NCBI RefSeq assembly: GCF_007004725.1
Contig: NZ_ML660160.1
Location: 310,001 to 374,000, forward strand
Source of the DNA: Aliikangiella coralliicola
GTDB lineage: Bacteria; Pseudomonadota; Gammaproteobacteria; Enterobacterales; Kangiellaceae
DNA: 64,000 bases
Direction of reading: 5' to 3'
Each line of letters begins with the position of its first letter. The stretch's first letter is position 1. The notes under the pieces were generated by a model, which was not told the origin of the DNA, made no database searches, and was given only the letters and a program-made list of their open reading frames with translations. The position numbers and the translations under genes are program-made. Shown here piece by piece: positions 18,834 through 26,792 of the stretch.

Positions 18834-21410
18834 GTGACAAATAGAATACTAAAAAAACTCACCACAACGGGAGTATTAATTTTATGCATGTGGAGTTCCT
18901 TCTCATGTCTTGCCGCTAATATTGTACGTGGCCCTTATATACAGTTGGGGACGGAGAGCAGCATGATTATTCGTTGGAATACCGATAAGCCAACGAACAG
19001 CCAGGTAAAATACGGCGCATCACCCAATGCTCTAATCAATAGCAAGCAACAATCGGAACTCACCACTAATCATGAAGTTTCCTTAACGGGCCTTACGGCT
19101 TTAACCAGGTACTACTATTCTGTTGGCTCGACCAGCGAAGTTTTAGCGGGCAATGACACTGAGACATTTTTTGAAACTTCTCCGGCAATTGGTCAGGCGA
19201 CGCCCACTCGATTCTGGATTCTTGGGGATCCTGGTCGAGCGGGAACAAATCCAGACAGTGACGAGCAAAAAATTGTTCGCGATGGCTATTATCAATTTGC
19301 AAACGGTGCTTACACCGACTTTTGGTTGATGTTGGGAGACAATGCCTACAACGACGGAACCATCGAAGAATATCAAAACGCAGTTTTCAATCAGTACCCC
19401 AAGCTACTTAAGCAATCGCCACTTTGGCCGGTCATGGGAAACCACGATAATCGAACCGCTAAAGTCGAAACCGGCACCGGCGGTTATTATGATCTTTTCA
19501 CTTTGCCAAAAAGTGGAGAAGCGGGTGGTGTTGCATCTGGTCATGAAGCTTACTTTTCTTTTGACTATGGGAATATTCATATTGTTGTTCTCAATTCCAG
19601 CGACAAAGAACATTTTGATGTGTCAGGGCCAATGGACGATTGGTTGAAAAAAGATCTGGCAAAAACTCAGGCTGAATGGCTGATTGCGGTTTTTCATCAT
19701 CCAGTTTATGGAAAGAGCGGCCACGATTCAGACACAGAAATCAACATGATTAAAATGCGTGAAGTTTTCGCGCCGATTTTAGAAGCCCATGGGGTTGATT
19801 TAGTAATGACCGGCCATAATCATTTTTACACGCGTAGCACGTTAATGAGTGGTCACTATGGTGATTCGGATAGCTATGACGCCAGCAAACATAATTTAAA
19901 TTCCGGTGACGGAAGAACAGATGGTGATGGTGCTTACTTAAAGAACGGAAGAAGTGCAAATTCAGGAACTGTTTATATCACTCATGGTGCTGGCGCTGGT
20001 GGTGGAGACGGATACGCCAGATTGGTTCGCGCTGATGAAATTGATACCAAAAAAAGACACCCCGCAGACTATATGTACGGTGGACGAGGGTCGATGGTTA
20101 TTGACGTTAATGGCAAGACACTCGACGTGACTGTGATAGGTCCAACAGGAAAAACCGTTGACTATTTCACCATAAAACACACAGATGCTAACCAAGAAAA
20201 CCAACCACCATCTGCAGTGGCCAACGGGCCATACTCGGGTAGTATTGGTCAGGCCGTTTTATTTTCCAGTGACGGTTCCGCTGATTCAGATGGAACCATT
20301 AAAAGTTATCAATGGGATTTTGGAGATGGTAGTCAAAGTGCCGAAGCTAACCCAACCTATACTTATCAGTCCGCGGGAGAGTATACGGCAACCTTAACCG
20401 TTGTTGACGACAAAGATGCAAGTGATAGAGCGGAGACGCAGGTTTCAATTACCGGAAGCTCGAGCAACGAACTGGCCAATAATGTGCCCAGAAAAGTCAA
20501 CGGGGTGAAAGACGAGGAAATAAACTTTACTTTTAAAGTGCCGCCTGAAAGTTCATCACTTAAAGTTAACATTGATGGTGGAGAGGGTGATGCAGATTTA
20601 TATGTTCGTTTTGGACAGCCAGTAACAGTTAATGAATTTGATTGTCGCCCGTACAAAAATGGGAACAAAGAAAGTTGCGAGATATCTCCTTCACAGTCTG
20701 GTACTTACCATATCATGTTGAGAGGATATCGAAACTTTAGTGAAGTTAAATTAACTGCAAGTTACCAGGTTTCAGCGAATGAATCACCGAGTGCTGATGC
20801 CAATGGACCATACTCTGGATTAGTTGACGCAGAGATAGCTTTAAGCAGTGATGGTTCTTTTGATCCCGACGGTAGTGTTTCCAGTTATCACTGGGATTTT
20901 GGTGATGGCAATCAAAGTTCGCAGAAAAATCCAACCCACCGTTACGCTTTACCAGGAACTTATACGGCGACTTTGACTATCACCGATGAGCAAGGGGCTA
21001 CCAGCAAGGATTCCGCTGAAGTTGTTGTTACCCAAACTGACGACACTATCAGTGATGCGTGCGCAGAAGGTAAGACACCGATTAGCGGCGGAAGAATTGA
21101 CATCGGCATCGCCTATTGTTTGGAAAGCACGACGGATAGTGATCAAATTCAAATGGCTCATTATGTTAAAGATGACGGCGTCGGTAAAACTTTGGAAATT
21201 CTTGTGCGGTATGGAACCGGTAATGCCGATCTATTGCACCGCTATGGCAGTCGGCCCAACGCAAGCACCTGGGATTACCGTTCCGCAAACGCAAACAATA
21301 GTGAAACCATACTTGTGCCAGCGGCGAAAAAAGGTTGGAACTATATTCATGTGAGAGCAAACCCGGAGTTTTCTGGTGCGGTAATCTATCTGCAGTTGAT
21401 TGAAAATTGA
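18834..21410 (+). CDS. Secreted metallophosphatase (purple-acid-phosphatase-like) with two PKD and two PPC-type domains
   Basis: Start set at GTG 18834, preceded by GGAGA at good spacing and giving a clean signal peptide (about 1-27, cut after SCLA); the upstream TTG/ATG at 18789-18794 would add 15 poorly placed residues. Domains: fibronectin-like N-terminal domain (GPYIQLG, about 30-115), calcineurin-like phosphoesterase (about 120-430) with metal motifs GDPG (D132), GDNAYND, GNHD (202-205), HHP and GHNH (327-330), a PKD domain (about 445-535), PPC (about 545-640), a second PKD (about 650-735) and a divergent terminal PPC-like domain with Cys pairs. Predicted extracellular phosphomonoesterase or phosphodiesterase. 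The same PPC parts occur in the collagenase. Confidence 0.92.
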   Translation: MTNRILKKLTTTGVLILCMWSSFSCLAANIVRGPYIQLGTESSMIIRWNTDKPTNSQVKYGASPNALINSKQQSELTTNHEVSLTGLTALTRYYYSVGSTSEVLAGNDTETFFETSPAIGQATPTRFWILGDPGRAGTNPDSDEQKIVRDGYYQFANGAYTDFWLMLGDNAYNDGTIEEYQNAVFNQYPKLLKQSPLWPVMGNHDNRTAKVETGTGGYYDLFTLPKSGEAGGVASGHEAYFSFDYGNIHIVVLNSSDKEHFDVSGPMDDWLKKDLAKTQAEWLIAVFHHPVYGKSGHDSDTEINMIKMREVFAPILEAHGVDLVMTGHNHFYTRSTLMSGHYGDSDSYDASKHNLNSGDGRTDGDGAYLKNGRSANSGTVYITHGAGAGGGDGYARLVRADEIDTKKRHPADYMYGGRGSMVIDVNGKTLDVTVIGPTGKTVDYFTIKHTDANQENQPPSAVANGPYSGSIGQAVLFSSDGSADSDGTIKSYQWDFGDGSQSAEANPTYTYQSAGEYTATLTVVDDKDASDRAETQVSITGSSSNELANNVPRKVNGVKDEEINFTFKVPPESSSLKVNIDGGEGDADLYVRFGQPVTVNEFDCRPYKNGNKESCEISPSQSGTYHIMLRGYRNFSEVKLTASYQVSANESPSADANGPYSGLVDAEIALSSDGSFDPDGSVSSYHWDFGDGNQSSQKNPTHRYALPGTYTATLTITDEQGATSKDSAEVVVTQTDDTISDACAEGKTPISGGRIDIGIAYCLESTTDSDQIQMAHYVKDDGVGKTLEILVRYGTGNADLLHRYGSRPNASTWDYRSANANNSETILVPAAKKGWNYIHVRANPEFSGAVIYLQLIEN

Positions 21411-21442
21411 CTTTTGTTTCTTAGCATCTGTTTTTAATTTAG

Positions 21443-21463
21443 CGCCCTCATTGAGGGCGTTTT
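21443..21463 (+). terminator. Terminator after the metallophosphatase
   Basis: Stem CGCCCTC/GAGGGCG with loop ATT and a TTTT run, 33 bases after the stop. Confidence 0.75.
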
Positions 21464-21510
21464 ACAATGCAATACATAACGACTGACTAAAACAGCATGG
21501 CCAATATTGA

Positions 21511-22005
21511 TTAAGCGGCATTAGGTGCAGGAGGCAAAGTGCTTTCAGTGAAGGTTTTTAACTCTCCTAATATTTTGGTGAAAAAATTACCCAAGCCCAT
21601 CTTTAATAAGGGAGAAAGAAGTATTCCGAATGTCTTAATATCAGGCACAGAAGTCCAGATAACTTCTGACTGGTTTGGGCCTAAAGCTTTGACGGAAATC
21701 TGAATTTGATTTTTCCGAATAGGCATTAATGCAGGCGTATTTTTGGGAATTACATCAAAATTGATTGTCTTCTCTTTTTCGTCGTAATTCGTGATAAATT
21801 CCTCCGCATAAACGCCGTTTGGCTTATCGCTGAATTCACATATACGTCCTTTCATCGGTGCATTGTTTGATTGGTGTTGTTTTTCAATCGCATGAGAATG
21901 AATAACCGGGCTCATCCATTGATAGGCCTGGTCAAAATCCTCTCCAACTACTTTCCACACATCGCTAGCAGGTTTGTCGATCACAATGGTCTTGGTTATT
22001 TTCAT
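21511..22005 (-). CDS. SRPBCC (START/polyketide-cyclase-like) family protein
   Basis: 164 aa, cytoplasmic, single domain. The N-terminal ITKTIVIDKPASDVWKVVGE is the classic first strand and helix of the SRPBCC fold, which binds hydrophobic ligands in a deep cavity; DFDQAYQWMSPVIHS and the later VIWTS strand agree. The family includes lipid-transfer-like, cyclase and stress proteins, so the ligand cannot be told. It is divergent from a TetR regulator with two operator-like repeats in the shared promoter, so it is very probably the target of that repressor and induced by its ligand. Confidence 0.85.
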   Translation of the reverse strand: MKITKTIVIDKPASDVWKVVGEDFDQAYQWMSPVIHSHAIEKQHQSNNAPMKGRICEFSDKPNGVYAEEFITNYDEKEKTINFDVIPKNTPALMPIRKNQIQISVKALGPNQSEVIWTSVPDIKTFGILLSPLLKMGLGNFFTKILGELKTFTESTLPPAPNAA

Positions 22006-22065
22006 GAGTTTTATCCTCTTTGGGTTAGTCGTTTGTTTTGCTTGATAAATGAATTTTAAAATTTC

Positions 22066-22108
22066 ATCTTGAACCGATCGTTTTAGTTATCTTGAACTAA
22101 TCGGTTTA
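22066..22108. promoter_or_regulatory. Two 20-bp operator-like repeats in the SRPBCC/TetR divergent promoter
   Basis: Direct copies at 22066-22085 and 22089-22108 (17 of 20 identical, 23 bp apart) of the form ATCTTGAACYRATCGKTTTA. Each holds a near-palindrome related to AACCGATCGGTT, as expected for a TetR dimer site. Confidence 0.65.
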
Positions 22109-22183
22109 ATATGTCAAGATTGAATTTATTGATACGAAGATAAACCTGAATCCGTGTAGAGGGTTTGAATAGAGAGTTTGAAT

Positions 22184-22777
22184 ATGAGTGGACGTAAGCA
22201 ATTTGATGAAACCGAGGCCGTTGAGGCGGCATTAGGCGTGTTTTGGGCCAAGGGATATAAGGCGACTTCAATGTCTGAGCTGGAATCGGCAACCGGGCTG
22301 AATAAGTCGAGTATTTACAATACCTTCGAAAATAAGGAGGCTTTGTATGGTCAATGTTTGGAGCGTTTTCGCACCCATTACACAAGTTGGGCGTTGGAAA
22401 AGCTTGAACACGCTGATTTCAAGACCGCGATAACGGATTTTATTGAATGTTTAGCCCCGGGCTTTGATAGTGATAATAACCCGACCCGGTGTTTCGCTAC
22501 TATGGCGGCTTTGGAAATGGGGAGCAGCGATAGCTTTGTCGCTGATTTTATCGACAAGGGATTAAAGGAAATGCTCGGCAAAATTGAGCAACGCCTTGCT
22601 CAAGGGGTTAAAGATGGGCAATTGGTCGCTGGTACAGATTGTAAGGCGTTAGCCGCTATGATTGTTGCCGTGTCTCGTGGTGCTATTGTAATTCATCTGG
22701 GCACTCGTGGTAGTGAGGCCGCGCCAAAGGCCTATGAATGCTTGTTGAATTATGTCCATCAGCAGATTATTGCTTAG
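22184..22777 (+). CDS. TetR/AcrR family transcriptional repressor
   Basis: 197 aa from ATG 22184 (TTG at 22178 would add two residues). The N-terminal helix-turn-helix is clear: FDETEAVEAALGVFWAKGY, then TSMSELESATGLNKSSIYNTF, then ENKEALY. The C-terminal half (about 70-197) is the all-helical ligand and dimer domain of the NemR/ComR-like branch, with a conserved Cys-containing NPTRCFATMAALE stretch that could be redox or electrophile sensitive (inference from related regulators). It is divergent from the SRPBCC gene and followed by its own terminator, so it likely represses that gene and itself. Confidence 0.93.
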   Translation: MSGRKQFDETEAVEAALGVFWAKGYKATSMSELESATGLNKSSIYNTFENKEALYGQCLERFRTHYTSWALEKLEHADFKTAITDFIECLAPGFDSDNNPTRCFATMAALEMGSSDSFVADFIDKGLKEMLGKIEQRLAQGVKDGQLVAGTDCKALAAMIVAVSRGAIVIHLGTRGSEAAPKAYECLLNYVHQQIIA

Positions 22778-22792
22778 TCCAATATTGTCTTA

Positions 22793-22815
22793 GGCCCTCA
22801 TTGAGGGCTTTTTTT
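22793..22815 (+). terminator. Terminator after the TetR gene
   Basis: Stem GCCCTC/GAGGGC with loop ATT and a seven-T run. The hairpin core is the same as at 21443-21463. Confidence 0.85.
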
Positions 22816-22910
22816 GTTAGGGGAATTTCAGGAATAAAAAGTAAGCTCTCTCGTTTGGGATAGATCTCGTGAATGTTATTTACAGACTTTATTTATCATC
22901 TATAGCTAAA

Positions 22911-24092
22911 ATGAAAAAAAATCAATTTAAAATTGCTGTCATCATTTTTTTATTTGGTTTTGCTTTTTTCTGGATGCTACCGCACGAAGAACAAGCAGTA
23001 CAAAAGTCTGATTTATTGCCTCTTTCTAAATCCAATTCTAATTCCAACTTTAATTCAAAACCTGAACTCGATTCCACACCCAGTTCTAATTCTCGTCAAT
23101 CTGAAAATGATGTTACTGCCGCGAATAGAGCTGCTAAGCAAGCGAAAATCTCTCGGTTGGTTTCTGAGTGCTTTACCAAAATGCAAGACGAAACTATTCC
23201 TGATGATTTAAAAAAGTTCGAAGAAGAAGGTTATCTTGAAAGTTCATTTCAAAATACTAATAACTTATCCTCCCAGTTAGCCTATGCGCTTATTTCCAAA
23301 AACAAAAATGAACAAAACGGTAAACCTCCCAAGGATCAAGTGTCGCTTTTAAGTGAACTTGTCCATAAATATCCTGATAATCAATTAGTACATTATTTCC
23401 TGGTATCGAAATGCAGTGAAGCAAAATACCCTGATTCGTGTGACGAGAATATTGTTTTGCAAGCAACGGCGAATGATCCCAATAACGGCGCATTATGGTT
23501 TCAGGTTGCTGTATTGGAAGCGGGGGAAAATAATATCACTGGTGTCATCAAGGCTTTAGAACAGGTGGTTGCTGCGCCCAATTACAATGGATATTGGGCA
23601 GATTCCATTGAAGTTTTTGACCATGCGCTTGAGTCGAGCGGGGTAAGGCATGAAACTTATAGAATGATGGCTGCGATAGGTTTTTCGGCTGCGCTCGCAC
23701 TTGGTCCTGTACAGGACTTGTTTAAATTCTGTAGAGAACAATCGGTAGCCCGAGCCGATATTGCTCAGCTATGTCTCGATGCCGGCGCTACACTTTCCAC
23801 ACGAGCTAGAAGTGCGGTAACACAATCTATTGGGTATGGCCTGCAAAAAACGGTCTATAAAGCATTGGGAGATGTTGAAAATGAGACACTAATGACTAAG
23901 TTAAGTAGAGAGAATATGCAGGCGATAGAATCGGTTACTGAAGCGAGTAATTTGATGATGTTTGGTATCGATTTACAGAAATATTGGTTTAAGCAACTCA
24001 AATTGTTTGGTGAGGTTGAGGCATCGATACGCTTGCAGGAGGAAGTTTTAAGGTTGTCGAATGATCCTGATTATTCTCCTTGTCAAACATAA
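22911..24092 (+). CDS. Membrane-anchored periplasmic hypothetical protein
   Basis: From ATG 22911 the product is about 393 aa; a GTG at 22869 would add 14 residues and cannot be excluded. One N-terminal membrane helix (IAVIIFLFGFAFFWML) is followed by a Ser/Asn-rich low-complexity linker (SKSNSNSNFNSKPEL-type) and a mostly helical domain of about 300 residues. Short segments such as NDPNNGALWFQVAVLEAGENN look like degenerate tetratricopeptide helices, suggesting a protein-binding role, but no named family is recognised. It has Cys residues spread through the periplasmic part (SKCSEAKYPDSCDE). It is a single gene between the TetR terminator and DUF4407. Confidence 0.7.
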   Translation: MKKNQFKIAVIIFLFGFAFFWMLPHEEQAVQKSDLLPLSKSNSNSNFNSKPELDSTPSSNSRQSENDVTAANRAAKQAKISRLVSECFTKMQDETIPDDLKKFEEEGYLESSFQNTNNLSSQLAYALISKNKNEQNGKPPKDQVSLLSELVHKYPDNQLVHYFLVSKCSEAKYPDSCDENIVLQATANDPNNGALWFQVAVLEAGENNITGVIKALEQVVAAPNYNGYWADSIEVFDHALESSGVRHETYRMMAAIGFSAALALGPVQDLFKFCREQSVARADIAQLCLDAGATLSTRARSAVTQSIGYGLQKTVYKALGDVENETLMTKLSRENMQAIESVTEASNLMMFGIDLQKYWFKQLKLFGEVEASIRLQEEVLRLSNDPDYSPCQT

Positions 24093-24472
24093 CTATTTTG
24101 AAAGGAATAGCAGATAGTTTATTTATCTCGATATTCTTACCCAGATATTCTTACCTCGAACTCAGATTGTCTTATTAAGCCTGTCTCGTAAGCCTACCTG
24201 ATTAGGCCTGAACTCGCCGAAATTGAACACAAATATTTACAAGATCCAACAAACTTTCATATCAATTCGTACGTCTCAAGTATTTAACACTTTATGAAAA
24301 TTAAATACAGATACTTGTCGCTGGTGGCAAATATCGAACGCATACTGGTGTTTCGAGGTGGAAAGCAACCATAGAACCATCCAAAGGTTAGAAATACTCA
24401 ACATTAGAAACAACTAAACATTAGAAACAAACATCAAAAACAGTCAAAAATCAGATATCGCCGAGGTTACCC
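24093..24472. other. Intergenic region before the DUF4407 gene
   Basis: About 380 bases without a gene. Small internal repeats occur: GATATTCTTACC twice at about 24130-24155, and ACATTAGAAACAA twice at about 24400-24430. No terminator is obvious. Confidence 0.35.
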
Positions 24473-25963
24473 ATGTCGGATAGTCCACAACCGGAAAACA
24501 AGCCTGTTATGGCTGTAAGCAATGACTTTAATCAACACAAACAACATGATGGACAGCAAGATAGCAGGCTATTCAAGTTTTTTTCTTTTCTTTCTCTAAC
24601 CGATTATGAAGTGCTCAGAGAGTGCGGTAAGTATGACCGGACTTTGGTGTATGCCATGGTTTTTCGTCAGCTGGTCACTTTCGCATTTACCTGTCTTTTA
24701 TTTACTTATGGCGTATCGATGTTCCTTAGTTTTGAGGCGGCGATTGTCGTTGGATTTATTTTTGCGCTGACATTGTTTTTTCTCGACCAGGCGATTATCG
24801 GTTCTGACTGGGCGTTAAAAAATCCGTTTAAAGGGGGGATTCCTTTTCGTAGTCTGATGGGGTTACTTCCCAGGATTATCTATTCATTGATTATTGCGGT
24901 GGGTTTGGCGACGTTGGCTGAAATCAGTTTGCAGGCGAATGCTATTGATGAACAAATTCAGAAAGAATCAAATGAAAAGAATCGGGAATATTTTGCCAAG
25001 CTGGAGAAGTATGAGCAGGAGTTGGAGACAGGTATTTCGGTTGATCGGAAAAAAGTTGAAGACATTCAGGTTGAAATTCAGCAATTGAGTGAGCGTAAGA
25101 CTCGTTATGAATTGGCTTCAAAGACGAATGATGCTGATACGCTTGGTAATACGCTGGCGGTAAAGCAGAGTAATTTGTCTGAGTTGCAGCACACGCAGCA
25201 GGTTTTGATTTCGGAGATTTCATCAATTAATGAGCGTTTGGCTAAGAGTCGTGAAGAATATAGTTTTTGGTTTAATGAAGCTTTACTAGAAAGAACGGGC
25301 AAGGATGGTCGCGCGCCTACCGAAGGGCCTAAATATCGTCGAGCGGTTGCGACTTACACTGATTTGCAGGAGCAGATAAATCTTTTGGAAGGGAGTTTGA
25401 CTGACGCACAAGCCAAGTTGGAGGCGTTGAAGCCTGGTATTGAGACGGCGACTAGTGAGCTTAACGAGGTGCAAAAGGAACGTAATGATTTGGTGTTAAA
25501 TGAAACTAGCTATGAGCAAATTAAGGAGGACATTTTCGGTCTTCAGGAAAAATTGGTGGTAGCGAAAACGGATTTGAATCTTGCGATTGAAAAGAAGCAG
25601 CAGAAGTTGGATGAGTACCGGGTTAAGCTTGAAAAGGATGGTTTGTTCTATGAAGTGAAAACGGGTATGTTGCGTCGTTATTTAGCGTTAAAAAATATTC
25701 ATAGTGATCCGGAAATTGGTCAGGCGGCTTCTTTGTTTAGTTTGCTACTGAAGATTTTCTTTATTGCAATTGAGTTGATGCCGGTCATTATCAAATTGTT
25801 TTTCTCTCCATTTAGTTTTTATTCCTTAAGAATGTATCGGAAGATGCAAATTGCGCTTTTGGAAGAGGAGGAGTTGCTTGAGGCGGCGAAGGCTGAGCGC
25901 AAAAAGGCGAGAGAGAATCGAATTAAGGAGGCGGGGGAGTTGGATGCTGTGAATGCTATTTAG
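24473..25963 (+). CDS. DUF4407 domain membrane protein with long coiled coil
   Basis: 496 aa. Residues about 35-100 hold LTDYEVLRECGKYDR, typical of DUF4407 proteins, then two closely packed membrane helices and LDQAIIGSDW. A third helix lies at about 130-148. Residues about 155-400 are a charged coiled coil (heptads of E, K, Q and L), interrupted by a conserved GRTGKDGRAPTEGPKYR-like loop. A final membrane helix lies at about 420-445, followed by a basic tail. The coiled coil is therefore tethered at both ends. Function is not established; related proteins are often near mobile or defence genes. Fragments of a second copy recur at 49782 and 54741. Confidence 0.85.
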   Translation: MSDSPQPENKPVMAVSNDFNQHKQHDGQQDSRLFKFFSFLSLTDYEVLRECGKYDRTLVYAMVFRQLVTFAFTCLLFTYGVSMFLSFEAAIVVGFIFALTLFFLDQAIIGSDWALKNPFKGGIPFRSLMGLLPRIIYSLIIAVGLATLAEISLQANAIDEQIQKESNEKNREYFAKLEKYEQELETGISVDRKKVEDIQVEIQQLSERKTRYELASKTNDADTLGNTLAVKQSNLSELQHTQQVLISEISSINERLAKSREEYSFWFNEALLERTGKDGRAPTEGPKYRRAVATYTDLQEQINLLEGSLTDAQAKLEALKPGIETATSELNEVQKERNDLVLNETSYEQIKEDIFGLQEKLVVAKTDLNLAIEKKQQKLDEYRVKLEKDGLFYEVKTGMLRRYLALKNIHSDPEIGQAASLFSLLLKIFFIAIELMPVIIKLFFSPFSFYSLRMYRKMQIALLEEEELLEAAKAERKKARENRIKEAGELDAVNAI

Positions 25964-26575
25964 CTTTTAGGCGGGAGTTTCTTGCTTCCGCTGATATTTC
26001 TGTTTTTCTTCAAAAAATTGTTCTGTTCAATAGATTTTCAAAACTCTTTCAATACTTTTTCAAAACTTAATCTCATTAACTCAATAACTTATAGCTATTG
26101 GTTTCATTAATTGTTTAGGTTAGGCTGACGAAGGAAATCCAACAAACAAGCTTAAAGATTTAGAAAATGCCGAAGTTTTAATTTATCTCTTTTTGAGTTT
26201 TGAGGTTGTTTGCGCCTGAATAGTTTTTAAGTTGGTAGTCAATGCTAACGGTGATAATAGATATTTTGTTAGGAGATTTTTGATTTCTTTTTTGATAGTT
26301 AATTTAAGTTTTTAACGCTGTTTTTATCTAAAAGATTTTAAAGTGGCTAATCATTTGTCCAAAATCAACGTAGTATGTTTGTTGTACTTGAGTTTGCTGT
26401 TTCTTTGATATACAAAGTTACAAGAAAATTATTTTTTTGGGATATGGAATAGAAAAAATTGGGAGGAGGGAGCCCCGCTATTGGATTTTCATACAGGCTC
26501 TCCTTTTTTGTTTATGGTTCTGCTGTTTAGTTATGCGGGCTAAGAAACACTTTGTCCTACAAAAACTAAATGTTA
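25964..26575. other. Long gap after DUF4407, with 3' repeat segment
   Basis: Bases 25964-26025 directly after the stop match 49782-49843 at about 89%. The rest is very AT-rich with no clear gene; a 32-codon frame ending near 26218 is too short to support. An orphan terminator closes the stretch at 26464-26509. Confidence 0.45.
26464..26509 (+). terminator. Orphan terminator upstream of the Roco gene
   Basis: Stem of seven pairs (GGGAGCC side at 26468-26474 with GGCTCTC from 26496, one G-U) followed by six T. No gene ends just upstream, so it may end a read-through transcript from DUF4407 or a small RNA. Confidence 0.65.
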
Positions 26576-26710
26576 ATGAGCAACCACGGTAAGTATGAGT
26601 GTTATCACGGAGATCAAAGATTTGTGGCTGCTTCAGTTATTAATGCGATCTATAGAGCTGCTTGGTTCGTCAAGCATGCTAAAACTCAGATAGAGTTATT
26701 CGCCGTATAG
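26576..26710 (+). CDS. Possible small protein (44 aa)
   Basis: An ATG frame of 44 codons starting MSNHGKYECYHGDQRF and ending KTQIELFAV. Composition is protein-like with a helical stretch (AASVINAIYRAAWFVKHA). There is no strong ribosome site and no homologue I recognise, so it may be a remnant. It lies 83 bp before the Roco gene on the same strand. Confidence 0.3.
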   Translation: MSNHGKYECYHGDQRFVAASVINAIYRAAWFVKHAKTQIELFAV

Positions 26711-26792
26711 TTAGTTGTAGCTGAAGGTATAGCGATAGCTAATGAGACAGTGAAACAATTTTTGTTGGTACTTTAGGATATGAGAGACGGAT

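Noticed and set aside
18655-18840. 61-codon minus-strand frame in the receptor/phosphatase gap
   Set aside because: Lys/Ser/Phe-rich AT-biased sequence without a ribosome site, overlapping the start of the phosphatase gene.
15260-24092. tRNA or rRNA genes anywhere in the window
   Set aside because: No cloverleaf with a conserved TTCRANY arm and no rRNA-like stretch was recognised, here or elsewhere in the window.
26110-26218. Short protein-like frame after DUF4407
   Set aside because: Only about 32 codons without a start; too short to support.
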